64,000 bases of DNA. It comes from CAVTQY01 sp963736975. GTDB taxonomy: Bacteria; Pseudomonadota; Alphaproteobacteria; Acetobacterales; Acetobacteraceae. Made by a program: the position numbers and the translations under genes. The notes beneath the pieces were generated by a model. The model worked only from the letters and a program-made list of their open reading frames with translations. It was not told where the DNA came from and ran no database searches. The stretch spans positions 1,054,001-1,118,000 of the forward strand of contig CAVTQY010000002.1 in assembly GCA_963736975.1 (NCBI GenBank). Direction: 5' to 3'. Shown one piece after another: positions 53,783 to 62,497 of this stretch; position 1 is the stretch's first letter, and each line of letters opens with the position of its first letter.

Positions 53783-54934
53783 TCAGGCCGCCCGCGCGAG
53801 CGGCAGCCCGATGCCCATCGTGTCCAACACCTCCCGCACGGCGGCAAGGGCGGCGCGCATATGATTCTGATCGAGCCGGCCGATGCAGCCGATGCGGAAG
53901 GACTCCGCGACCGTCAGCTTGCCGGGATAGATGATGAAGCCGCGGTCTTTCAGCCCGTCATAGAAGATCTGGAAACGGAAATCCGGCTCGCGCGGCATGT
54001 GGAAGGTGACGATGACCGGCGCCTGCAATGCATCCGGCAACAGCGTGCGGAAGCCGAGCGCGCGCATGCCGTCCACCAACACTTTGCAGTTCGCCGCGTA
54101 ACGGGCACCGCGGCCGGCGACGCCGCCTTCCGCATGGAATTCCATGAGGGCCTGATGGAATGCCACGATGACGTGGATCGGCGGCGTGAACCGGTACTGG
54201 CCGGTGCGCTCCAGCACCTGCCATTGGTCATGGAGATCGAGCACCAGCGTGGTGGCATTCCCTTGCGTGGCGAGCAGCGCATCGCGGCGGCACACCACGA
54301 AGCCGAGGCCGGGAACGCCCTCGATGCATTTGTTGGATGACGCGGCGAGTGCGTCGAAGCCCAGGGCGGCGGCGTCGATCGGCAGCGCGCCGAAGGAGCT
54401 CATGGCATCGACCAACAGTCGCTTGCCGTGGCGGCTGCTGATCGCGGCGATCTGCTCGAGCGGATTGCGGATGCCGCTGGTGGTTTCGCAATGGACAACG
54501 AAGACATGGGTGATCCCGGCATTGTCGCGCAGAATCCTGTCCACGGCGGTTGGATCGGGCGGGGTGTCTTCCGCCGTCTCATAGGCAAGGACACGACGCC
54601 TGGCGGTGTTGAGAATGCGCCGGGCGCGCTGGCCGTAGGCGCCATTGACCAGCAGCAGCACCTCGCCGTCCGGCGGAACGAAGCTGGTCAGCATCGCTTC
54701 CACGGCGAAGGTGCCGGACCCCTGCATCGGCACGGCCACGTAGCACCCCGCGCCGTTCACGATCTCCGGCAGCCGCGCCAGCACCGTGCGGTTGATTTCG
54801 AGAAAGCCGGCGTCGCGCGAGCCCCAGTCGTGCAGCATCGCGCTTTTCACCGATTTCGCCGTGGTCAGCGGCCCGGGCGTGAGCAGCAGCGGATCGCCGG
54901 TTTCCGATCCGGCCCGGGTGGAACGATGGGACAT
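53783..54934 (-). CDS. phnW: 2-aminoethylphosphonate-pyruvate transaminase
   Basis: This 383-aa class V aminotransferase moves the amino group of AEP to pyruvate, giving phosphonoacetaldehyde and alanine. Family blocks are LLLTPGPLTTAKSVK, PMQGSGTFAVEAML, VDAMSSFGALPID and the PLP Lys202 in AASSNKCIEGVPG. It is the first gene of the minus-strand operon (AGGAG site before the ATG), and divergent from the LysR gene, which probably controls it. Confidence 0.95.
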   Translation of the reverse strand: MSHRSTRAGSETGDPLLLTPGPLTTAKSVKSAMLHDWGSRDAGFLEINRTVLARLPEIVNGAGCYVAVPMQGSGTFAVEAMLTSFVPPDGEVLLLVNGAYGQRARRILNTARRRVLAYETAEDTPPDPTAVDRILRDNAGITHVFVVHCETTSGIRNPLEQIAAISSRHGKRLLVDAMSSFGALPIDAAALGFDALAASSNKCIEGVPGLGFVVCRRDALLATQGNATTLVLDLHDQWQVLERTGQYRFTPPIHVIVAFHQALMEFHAEGGVAGRGARYAANCKVLVDGMRALGFRTLLPDALQAPVIVTFHMPREPDFRFQIFYDGLKDRGFIIYPGKLTVAESFRIGCIGRLDQNHMRAALAAVREVLDTMGIGLPLARAA

Positions 54935-54980
54935 GCGTGCTCCTGTTCTGCGCCGACCGGCGGGCAGGCTGGAGCGATCC

Positions 54981-55032
54981 TGGACATTGGTCCAATACTT
55001 GCTGTAAATGGCACCTATAGACGCAAACTATA
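54981..55032. promoter_or_regulatory. Palindromic sites in the phnW/lysR divergent region
   Basis: Three short dyads are seen: TGGAC-ATTG-GTCCA (54981-54994), the nested ATTGGTCCAAT (54986-54996), and TATAG-N7-CTATA (55016-55032). A LysR regulator usually binds a T-N11-A dyad between divergent genes, so these are the best operator candidates. No confident -35/-10 pair was found. Confidence 0.4.
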
Positions 55033-55045
55033 TCAGAGCCCGCGA

Positions 55046-55912
55046 TTGAACCTGACGTTGCTGCGCGCCTTCCATCTGGTTGCTCAGGTGGGCAGCTTTA
55101 CGCAGGCGGCGCGCGCCGGCGCAGTCAGTCAGCCGACGTTGTCGGCGCAGGTGCGCGCGCTGGAGGCAAGCTATGGTGTCGCGCTGTTCAACCGCTCCGG
55201 GCGGGGGGTCACGCTGACACCGATGGGACAGAGCCTGCTGGCGGTGAGCACCCAGCTATTTGCGGCGGAGGAAGAGGCGAGCGCCTTGCTGGCCGGCGCC
55301 CGCGTGCTGACCCGCGGGCAGTTGCGGGTAGCGGCCGATAGCCCGACGCATGTGATGCCGCTGCTGGCTGAGTTACGCCGCCGCCACGAGGGCCTGACTT
55401 TCACCTTGCGCACCGGCAACTCATCGGAGGTGATCCACCGGGTCCTGGATTTCGAAGCGGATGTCGGGGTGACGGCGCGGCAGACCTCGGACCCGCGCAT
55501 CTTCAGCCGCCCCCTGCGCCAGGACCGGCTGGTGCTGTTCGTGCCGGCACGGCACGCCTGGGCGCGGCGGGCCGGTGTGGCGATGGCGGATCTCAGGGAG
55601 CAGGATCTGGTCATTCGCGAGCGCGGTTCGGTGACGCGCGAGGTGTTCGAAGCCCGCCTGGCCGAGCGCGGCGTGCGCCCGCGACGGCTGATCGAGGTGC
55701 AGACACGGGAAGCCGTGCGGGAGGCAGTGATCGCCGGTTTCGGCATCGGCATCGTGTTCGAGAGCGAGCTCGGCGATGAGAGGCAGACGCACGCGGTGAT
55801 GGTGCGCGATGCCGATCTTACGGTGACCGAATATCTGATCTGCCTGGAGGAGCGGCGGGCCTTGCCGCTTATTCACGGGTTCTTCGATGCTGCGCTAGCC
55901 GTTGCGGCGTAA
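55046..55912 (+). CDS. LysR family regulator, probably of the AEP operon
   Basis: This 288-aa protein has the LysR winged helix-turn-helix at the very start (LTLLRAFHLVAQVGSFTQAARAGAVSQPTLSAQVRALEASYGVALFNRSGRG) and a periplasmic-binding-like effector domain from about 90. No ATG fits the frame; the TTG at 55046 gives the standard N-terminus, with only a weak site upstream. The open frame reaching back to 54428 overlaps phnW antisense and is not credible. Divergence from phnW suggests control of AEP catabolism, as known for AEP-responsive LysR proteins. Confidence 0.88.
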   Translation: MNLTLLRAFHLVAQVGSFTQAARAGAVSQPTLSAQVRALEASYGVALFNRSGRGVTLTPMGQSLLAVSTQLFAAEEEASALLAGARVLTRGQLRVAADSPTHVMPLLAELRRRHEGLTFTLRTGNSSEVIHRVLDFEADVGVTARQTSDPRIFSRPLRQDRLVLFVPARHAWARRAGVAMADLREQDLVIRERGSVTREVFEARLAERGVRPRRLIEVQTREAVREAVIAGFGIGIVFESELGDERQTHAVMVRDADLTVTEYLICLEERRALPLIHGFFDAALAVAA

Positions 55913-55939
55913 GCAAGATCCACGAGTAGAGTCGAGGAG

Positions 55940-57200
55940 AGGCGCGGTGCTGGATCACCAATCGGTTTCCCCTTCCCGCTCATCAAACCGGACGTGCGGA
56001 TTGCCGGCATCCGGCTTTCCGATTGGTTTCTCGGCAGGCTCACGAGAGGGCGCCCGTTCGGCGCATCCTCAGCACGCCAAGTTCGCCGAAGACCGCTTCC
56101 ATAGTGAAGGGTCCGATGTGTCGCGAGGGCATCTTGTGGCGCCGGACGAGGAGGTTGCGCAAGCGGTCACACACGTAGGCATCGACCGCCCGATCCGTGG
56201 CATAGTGGGAGCCGTTTCTTCGACGGATTGGCCCCATTTTAGCAGCGTCCGGTTTGCCGAAAGCAGTGCGGCCCGAAGCTGTAACCCAGGAACTCGAACC
56301 GCTCCTGGCGCGCATCGCGCATACGGATCTTGCTGCGGTTTCAGGCTCAGCCCATACGGGTCATCACGCGATCGGTCCACGCCAGGGCCTCGGCCACAGA
56401 TCCACGGCTGAGGACGACGAAGTCGTCCGCGTAGTTGATGACATGCGCCTGCCAGGCCTCGGCGCCGGCCGCTCTGCCGCCAGTGCTTCAGAAAGCGGTT
56501 CATGTAGAGGTGGTGACCAGCGGGCTGATCACGCCACCTGCGGTGTGCGGATCGGCTGGCTTTGCCGCCTTCCATGCGCCGCTTACCATCCCCGCCGGTG
56601 GTTTCAACCGGCGCTTTGAGCCATTGCTTGATCAGCCCAAGCAAGCCGCGATCGACAATGCGGGTAATCGATTGCATCAGCTCATCGTGGGGGATGGTAT
56701 CGAAGGACTTGCTCAGATCGGCATCGACAACATCGGTGTATCCCTGCCGGAGCAGAACCAACACCGTCTGGATCGCATCGGACGCGCTGCGCCTCGGCCG
56801 GGTAACCGAACGCCGCCGGGTTCGAAGTCCGCTTCGAGAATCGGCTCCAGCACCAGCTTCGCGGCGGTCAGGCTCATCGCCAATCGCCACACCTCGTTTG
56901 CTTTGAAAGCACACCAGAAGTCAGGCCCTTCCCCACCGGCGTCACCCGGCTTCGATGGGACTACGACCCTGTCCGACTCCCGCATCGACCGTCGTCTTCC
57001 AGCGCCGTTGAGGTCGCTACCCTCGTCCAATACGGGTCTCCCCCGCTTACGAGTTCCCCTGTCTCGACGTGCTGTCCCCATTACCCGGCGCACCGGTTCG
57101 GGTGCGCCTGTCGGCTGCTTCCCAAACCATGCTGCCTCCCCCGACATCTGGCCGGGTCGGCGTCCACAACTTCCTTTTCGAGAGCCTGCTCAGGATTCAA
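55940..57200 (-). mobile_element. Degenerate group II intron with reverse transcriptase (copy 1)
   Basis: On the minus strand, pieces of a LtrA-type protein appear in different frames: N-terminal VVVPSKPGDAGGEGPDFW, then LEADFEPGG, ASDAIQTVLVLLRQGYTDVVDADLSKSFDTIPHDEL (RT domain), and VINYADDFVV (the catalytic YADD box, near 56400-56440). At least three frameshifts separate them. Downstream, at 55960-56030, is the GCGGATTGCCGGCATCCGGC-like stem usual at the end of such ORFs. The element cannot make an active maturase. It abuts the LysR gene. Confidence 0.8.
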
Positions 57201-58175
57201 TCGCGTTACGGCCCGTCGATTTGCTCGACCGCCCAAGGCGGCCTTCGTCGCAGGTTTCGGCCTTGCCAGTTACCCAGCAAATCCGCCCGCCGGCTACCGG
57301 GCCAAGCGCCCTTCACCTGAGCAACCGACCAGGCCGGCCTGCAGGCGTTGGTCAGCCGCCTACGCCCGCTGCGACCAAAGCTGATCGTGCTGGAGGCGAG
57401 CGGTGGATATGAAACGATCGTAGCGGCGGCGCTGGGGGAAGCCGGCTTGCCCATCGCCGTAGTCAATCCCCGCCAGCCCCGGCAATTTGCGCCGCCCTCG
57501 CGCGGCTGGCCAAAACCGACAAGATCGACGCCGCCGATATTGCCCATTTCGCCGAAGCAATCCACCCAGAGCCGCATCCGCTGGCGGACGCGCAAACCAC
57601 CGAGCGCGTGCCTTGCTGGCGCGGCGCCATCAGCTCGTGGTCATGGCCGCCGCCGGCCAGCAACGCCGCGACCGCGCCGACAATGCGCTGACGCGGCGTT
57701 CCTGCAGCCCCATGCTGCGCGGCCTGAACGCCGAACGTGCGCGGATCGAGAAGGCCATCGACAAGCTGATCGCCGCAGCCCGATCTTTCGCGCCAAGCGG
57801 GACCTGCTCAAGACCATTCCCGACATCGGCGACGTGGTTGCCCGCACCTTCCTGGCGGAACTTCCCGAGCTTGGAACGGTGGATCGCCACAAAATCACCG
57901 CCCTGGTCGGCGTCGCGCCGATCAGCCGCGACAGCGGAACTCAGCGCGGTCAGCGTCAAATCGCAGGCGGCCGCCCGCAGGTGCCCTCCCCGCTGTTTGT
58001 CGCCTGCTTCGCCGTCATTCGCCATAATCTGCCGCTGTCAGGCTTCTATCAGCGCCTCGTCAGCGCCGGCAAACCGAAACGCGTGGCGCTGATCGCGGTC
58101 ATGCGCAAGGTGGTCTGCATCGGCAATGCCGTGCTGCGCTCACAGCAGGCATGCTCAGCCGAGCATGCCTGAGGT
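57200..58175 (+). mobile_element. Degenerate IS110 family insertion sequence
   Basis: The transposase is broken into frames. Recognisable parts are LVSRLRPLRPKLIVLEASGGYETIVAAALGEAGLPIAVVNP (end of the DEDD domain), LAKTDKIDAADIAHFAEAIHP in a second frame, and the transposase_20 domain RDLLKTIPDIGDVVARTFLAELPELG, ALVGVAPISRDSGTQRGQR, VALIAVMRKVVCIGNAVL. The first acidic motif is missing or damaged, so it is dead. No clear terminal repeats, as expected for IS110. Confidence 0.8.
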
Positions 58176-58262
58176 CGGCAACCCTGACTGCCGGCCAGGT
58201 CATCGATCCATCCGGTTTTCTGTTCCGTTGCAAATGGCCGTTTCTGCCCCGGCCGCGTGCCC

Positions 58263-58955
58263 TCAACAGGACGCGCTTACACAATGCGGTATTATACCAG
58301 CTCTCGAAAAAGAATGATGGGTCGGTGGCCGAGTAGCTCGGCCATTCGGCTCCGCCCTCACAGATCCGGGCGGGCGGCTTTCCGCACCCGGCTCTTCCCG
58401 GAAGTTACCCGCATTGTGCCGCTCACGGTGTCCAAGGGTGAATATCCGAGGGGGCGGCAAAGGCAAGCGCGCAGTCAGAGCCTCGAACCAGTTCCAGCCG
58501 ATGCGCCGGTTCTTCTGGCTTCGCCGCCGCTTGAGGCAATTGAACCAGATGCGCCAGACTTCCTGCTGGAACCCATTCAGAGAGCGCCAGTTGTGCGGCA
58601 TGCCGAAGTAGCCGTAGTGGCCGCGCACTGGAGTACCAGTGAGTTGCTCGACCAGCGGCGCGTGCATCAGCCGCCATACTTCCCGGCGCACCGCCTTCAA
58701 CTTGCGCGTCAGGCGCTTGCTCTGCGTCTTGTGCTTGACGATGAACCTGCCGTCGCGAGTTCCACCCACATTAGTGGGTGAAGCCGAGAAAGGTAGGCGG
58801 CCAAACTCGATGAGTCCGTCTTATCCTCGTGGAGGGTCAGGCCGAACTTCGCCAGCCGTTCCTTGAGGTCCACCAACATCTGCCGCGCATCGACCTCGCT
58901 CTCGAACCCCATGACGAAGTCATCGGCGTAGCGCACGATCGAGACCCGACCGCAT
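58263..58955 (-). mobile_element. Truncated group II intron reverse transcriptase (copy 2)
   Basis: On the minus strand the fragment starts abruptly at VSIVRYADDFVMGFESEVDARQMLVDLKERLAKFGLTLHEDKT, changes frame, and resumes with RDGRFIVKHKTQSKRLTRKLKAVRREVWRLMH and the maturase tail WRSLNGFQQEVWRIWFNCLKRR. The first half of the protein is missing. Intron RNA-like sequence (AGAGCCGGGTGCGGAAAGCC) follows at 58365-58390. It differs in sequence from copy 1, so this is a second intron type. Its left end joins an integrase fragment. Confidence 0.8.
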
Positions 58956-59215
58956 GCATACCGGCGTGGCACTGGCTGTTTCCCGGGCGTGATCCTGAGC
59001 ATCCGATCCACCCCGTCGTGCTGCATTCCGCCTGCCGTTCGGCATGCGCCGCGTCCGGCCTCGGCGAGCGCGTCACGGTGCATACACTGCGGCATAGCTT
59101 CGCCACCCACCTGCTGGAGAGCGGTACCGACTTCCGCATCATCCAGGCGCTGCTCGGCCACAGCAGCCTGACCACCACGGCGCGCTACCACCCGCGGTCT
59201 CCTACGCATCATCCA
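58955..59215 (+). mobile_element. Tyrosine recombinase C-terminal fragment
   Basis: In one plus-strand frame: WLFPGRDPEHPI, VTVHTLRHSFATHLLESGTD and IQALLGHSSLTTTARYHPRSP. These hold the box II Arg, His and active-site Tyr region of XerC/D-like integrases of the kind carried with some IS91-type elements. The N-terminal half, with the first catalytic Arg, is absent. The frame has no start codon of its own; it is cut by the intron copy 2 junction. The next 250 bases to 59463 show no gene. Confidence 0.75.
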
Positions 59216-59463
59216 TCGGCGATCCCCATCGCGCATAAGGCCGATTGCGTGCTCACCACAACACCAGCGACGTCCACCAGCTCGCTCGCGTTCATCACAT
59301 ACGACGGCACAAGCGACACAACGCCCATAGCGCCGCCAGTGGCACGCGGGTCAGTTCAATCCGGCTTCAATGAGGTCGCGACCCAAGCCCTCGGTGTCAT
59401 CTGTGTCGCGCGACCTCACAGAAGCCTCCAGATTTCCCGAATTGGGTTTTCTTCGATTCATGG

Positions 59464-59880
59464 GTGACCGGCATCATGGAGCCGGTCATGCTGACGCAAA
59501 TGACGGAGAGTGATTGGGGGATTGTGCTTGAGGTGTTCGGCGGGGCGCAATCGCGGCGCGGCGAGCCGGTGCGCGATGACCGCAAGTTCCTGGAAGCACT
59601 TCACTATTTCACGGTCCACAACCTGACCTGGCGTGCTCTGCCGGCGGCGTTTTGGCAACTGGAACAGCGTCTGGAAGCGGTTCTGGGCGAGCCTGGATGG
59701 CCATTAGCGTCCGAATGGAGCGCGCTGCGGGACAAGATGGACTGTTATTACTTCCAAGCCGTTTGGCAACAGGCCTATTGGGGCCCGAACTATCCGCGAC
59801 TGCTGGCGGTGAAGCACGATACGATCCTGACGGTTTGTTCTTCGTCCGCCACGGGGTCGGCAGTGAGGGCTGGAGCGAGG
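59464..59880 (+). mobile_element. IS5-type transposase N-terminal fragment
   Basis: The frame reads TESDWGIVLEVFGGAQSRRGEP, DRKFLEALHYFTVHNLTWRALPAAF, which is the start of an IS5/IS1031-like transposase. One base later the proper phase continues FGNWNSVWKRFW. The DDE catalytic domain is missing. It ends a few bases before the stop of the convergent MscS gene. Confidence 0.65.
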
Positions 59881-59886
59881 ACGGGT

Positions 59887-61212
59887 TTACACGGCTCGCG
59901 GCGCGATAGAGCTCATGTCGTAACGACACACGGCGACGGCCTCGGGGTTGCGGACGGTCACCTCGCGCTGCGGGAACGGGATTTCGATACCGCGTTCATG
60001 ATAGAGATCCCATACGTTGAGCAGGACCTGGCTCTTCACGTTGGCGGTGCCCTTGGCGGGATCGCTGATCCAGAAGCGCAACTCCAGATCGATCGAGCTG
60101 TCGCCGAAATCTAGCAACAGGCAGACCGGCGCCGGTTCCTTCAGGACACGCGGCACGCTTTCCATCGCCTGCAGCGCCAATCTGATCGCCTCGTGCGGAT
60201 CGCAGCGGTAGGAAACGCCGACCTGGGCGTGCAGCCGCACGAGATTGTCGGAATAGGACCAGTTTACGACGCGATGGGTGATCAGGTCCTCGTTCGGGAT
60301 CAGATGCTCCTTGCCGTTCCGGGTGCTGACCGCGACGTAGCGGGCATTGAGGTTGGTGATCCAACCATAGGTGCCCTCGATCTCGATCACGTCGCCAGGC
60401 TTGATCGAGCGGTCCAGCAGCAGGATCACGCCGCTGACGAGGTTCGAAACGACCTTTTGCAGGCCGAAGCCGATGCCGACGCCGATCGCGCCGGAGAATA
60501 CCGCGAATGCGGTCAGGTCGATGCCGATCGAGCCGAGCGCGAGCACCACCGCCAAGACGAGCAGGACCAGCCGCGTGAGCTTGGCGGTGAGTACTTTCAT
60601 CGCCGGCGGCATCGCGCCGAGGCGGCTCAACCGCTGCTCGGCGAAGCGGGACAGCGCATTGGCGAGCCAGAGCAGAACCGCGAGCGTGAGCGCGCCTTTC
60701 AGGATCAGGAGCACGCTCAGCCGGAAATTGCCGACCGGTACGGCCATCGCGCCCAGCAGGCCGATCGCCGGGCCGACCAACCCGGCGATGTTGAGGGCCG
60801 CCAGCACCCATGCGGCGATCGCCACCGCCTGAGCGACTCGCGGATTGCGTACGAGGCTGGAGCTCAGCCGGATGACCACCCAGGCGAGCGCGAGGCTCTC
60901 GACAAGGCGCAGCAACGGCGCCGGCGTCTTGAAGGCGTCGAAGGCGACGATGGCGAACCAGCCGAGCAGGAGCAGCAAAATCCACGGCGCGACCTGGGCG
61001 GAGGCCAGAGCGACCGGATGGGCTGGTCCGGGCGGCAAGCGGTTGGCGCGCGCGGCGAGGGCGCGTCGCAGGGGGCGGGCGGACAGCAGGACGAGCGCCA
61101 GCAGCACAAGGGCGCAGGCGAACTGCGCCACCGTGCCGGGGTCCAGCACCACGTTTTGGGTCCAGGCGACCGTCTGGGTAAAAAAATCGTTGAATCGGCC
61201 GAACGAGATCAT
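59887..61212 (-). CDS. Mechanosensitive ion channel (MscS family)
   Basis: This 441-aa protein has about six predicted spans, more than the three of E. coli MscS. The pore-lining helix is AFAVFSGAIGVGIGFGLQKVVSNLVSGVILLLDRSIKPGDVIE, and the beta domain follows with IEGTYGWITNLNARYVAVSTRNGKEHLIPNE. It opens under membrane tension to release solutes. It is transcribed in the same direction as the suf operon and lies 58 bases beyond sufA. Confidence 0.92.
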   Translation of the reverse strand: MISFGRFNDFFTQTVAWTQNVVLDPGTVAQFACALVLLALVLLSARPLRRALAARANRLPPGPAHPVALASAQVAPWILLLLLGWFAIVAFDAFKTPAPLLRLVESLALAWVVIRLSSSLVRNPRVAQAVAIAAWVLAALNIAGLVGPAIGLLGAMAVPVGNFRLSVLLILKGALTLAVLLWLANALSRFAEQRLSRLGAMPPAMKVLTAKLTRLVLLVLAVVLALGSIGIDLTAFAVFSGAIGVGIGFGLQKVVSNLVSGVILLLDRSIKPGDVIEIEGTYGWITNLNARYVAVSTRNGKEHLIPNEDLITHRVVNWSYSDNLVRLHAQVGVSYRCDPHEAIRLALQAMESVPRVLKEPAPVCLLLDFGDSSIDLELRFWISDPAKGTANVKSQVLLNVWDLYHERGIEIPFPQREVTVRNPEAVAVCRYDMSSIAPRAV

Positions 61213-61270
61213 CGATGCCGGCCGCGCGTTTCAGCCCGGCCCGGCCGGGCCGCGCTGGTTTAGTGCAAAG

Positions 61271-61636
61271 TCAGACGTGGAAGCTTTCGCCGCAGCCACA
61301 TCGCCCCTTTTCGTTCGGGTTGGTGAAGGTAAAACCCGAGGTGAGCGCCTTGGTTTCGTAGTCCATCACCGTGCCGATAAGGAACAGGCTAGCCTTGCGA
61401 TCCACCAGGACTGTCAGGCCCTTGTCGGTGACCACCTCATCTGTCGCCGCCGGGGCATCCGTCCAGCTCATAGCATAGGAGAGGCCGGAGCAGCCCTTGG
61501 TGCTGACGCCGATGCGCAGCAACTTGCCCTGCTCGCCCTTTTCGTAAAGGCGACGGAGGCGTTCGGCGGCCGCGTCGGTTATCGTCATCAGCGGCGGCAA
61601 GGCGCGGGTCGGGCGGCGTATGGTCGTCGTGCTCAT
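61271..61636 (-). CDS. sufA: Iron-sulphur cluster assembly accessory protein (SufA/IscA type)
   Basis: This 121-aa A-type carrier has all three cysteines: GVSTKGCSGLSY and the C-terminal GRCGCGESF. It receives clusters and passes them to apo-proteins. The N-terminal 15 residues before MTITDAAAERLR are extra. It ends the minus-strand suf operon; sufT is 20 bases upstream. Confidence 0.92.
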   Translation of the reverse strand: MSTTTIRRPTRALPPLMTITDAAAERLRRLYEKGEQGKLLRIGVSTKGCSGLSYAMSWTDAPAATDEVVTDKGLTVLVDRKASLFLIGTVMDYETKALTSGFTFTNPNEKGRCGCGESFHV

Positions 61637-61656
61637 GGCTTCGATATCGCCTCGGA

Positions 61657-62025
61657 TCAGAACATGTTCAACTGCAGCCTGGCTTCTTCGGTCATGCGGC
61701 TGGGGTCCCAGGGCGGGTCCCAGACGGTTTCCACCTCGGCGTCGGTGACGCCGGGGACCGCCATCACTGCTTCGCGCACCTGTTCCGGCAGTTCCTGGGC
61801 GCTGGGGCAGCCGGGCGCGGTGAGCGTCATTTCCACGCGGACGCGCCCATCCTCGTGGATGTCGATCGCGTAGATCAGGCCAAGCTCATAGATGTTGACC
61901 GGGATTTCCGGGTCATAGACCGTGCCGCAGGCAGCGATCACTGCGTCCTCGGTCACTTGCGGTGGGGTTTCGCCCTCGGGCGTCCAGGCCGTATGGACGG
62001 CCGCCGGTTGAGCGATGTCATTCAC
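61657..62025 (-). CDS. sufT: SUF system protein SufT (DUF59/MIP18)
   Basis: This 122-aa MIP18-like protein has VYDPEIPVNIYELGLIYAID and MTLTAPGCPSAQELPEQVR, the conserved Asp-Pro-Glu and Cys motifs. SufT helps maturation of iron-sulphur proteins under high demand. A GTG start at 62025, with GGAGG six bases before it, overlaps the sufU stop by eight bases; an upstream in-frame start would be deep inside sufU. Confidence 0.92.
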   Translation of the reverse strand: MNDIAQPAAVHTAWTPEGETPPQVTEDAVIAACGTVYDPEIPVNIYELGLIYAIDIHEDGRVRVEMTLTAPGCPSAQELPEQVREAVMAVPGVTDAEVETVWDPPWDPSRMTEEARLQLNMF

Positions 62026-62497
62026 TGCTGGCCTCCTTCGCCCCGTCGAGGGCCGCAATGAGAGCGTGCCAAGCGAGCGTCGCGCATTTTACCCGCGAGG
62101 GGTATTCGTGCACGCCGGCAAGCGGTTCGAGCCGTTCCATCGCTTCCTGCAAGGGGCCGTCGCAGGCCGGGCAGTTGCCGCTGCGAGCCAGTTCGCGGAA
62201 AGCGGTGAACAGGGTGCGTACATCGTCCTGACTGCGGCCTTTCACCGTTTCGGCCATCAGGTCGGCCGAGGCGATGCTGATGGCGCAGCCGCGCGCCTCG
62301 AAGCCGGCATCGGCGATGCTGCCGTCGGTGGCATATTTCACGAAGACCTGCACACGGTCGCCGCACATCGGGTTGTCGCCTTTGGCGGCGGCGTCGAAAG
62401 CCTCCGGCCGGTGGGCATGGCGCGGATGGCGGCCGTGGTCGAGGATCACTTCCTGATAGAGGTCGCGCAGGTCGTCGAACATCGGGCTGTCCATCAT
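62018..62497 (-). CDS. sufU: SUF scaffold / sulphur acceptor SufU
   Basis: This 159-aa IscU-like protein has DNPMCGDRVQVFV, GCAISIASADLM (the inserted SufU type) and VKCATLAWHAL, giving the three cysteines and Asp that bind zinc or a cluster. SufU takes sulphur from SufS. The start ATG at 62497 overlaps the sufS stop (ATGA). Confidence 0.93.
   Translation of the reverse strand: MMDSPMFDDLRDLYQEVILDHGRHPRHAHRPEAFDAAAKGDNPMCGDRVQVFVKYATDGSIADAGFEARGCAISIASADLMAETVKGRSQDDVRTLFTAFRELARSGNCPACDGPLQEAMERLEPLAGVHEYPSRVKCATLAWHALIAALDGAKEASSE

Noticed and set aside
54428..55045. N-terminal extension of the LysR frame to 54428
   Set aside because: It is antisense to the conserved phnW coding sequence, and the HTH begins right at the TTG at 55046.
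56285..56310. tRNA-like AACTCGAACC sequence
   Set aside because: No acceptor or anticodon stems surround it, and it lies within the decayed intron reverse-transcriptase sequence. No tRNA gene was recognised in the window.
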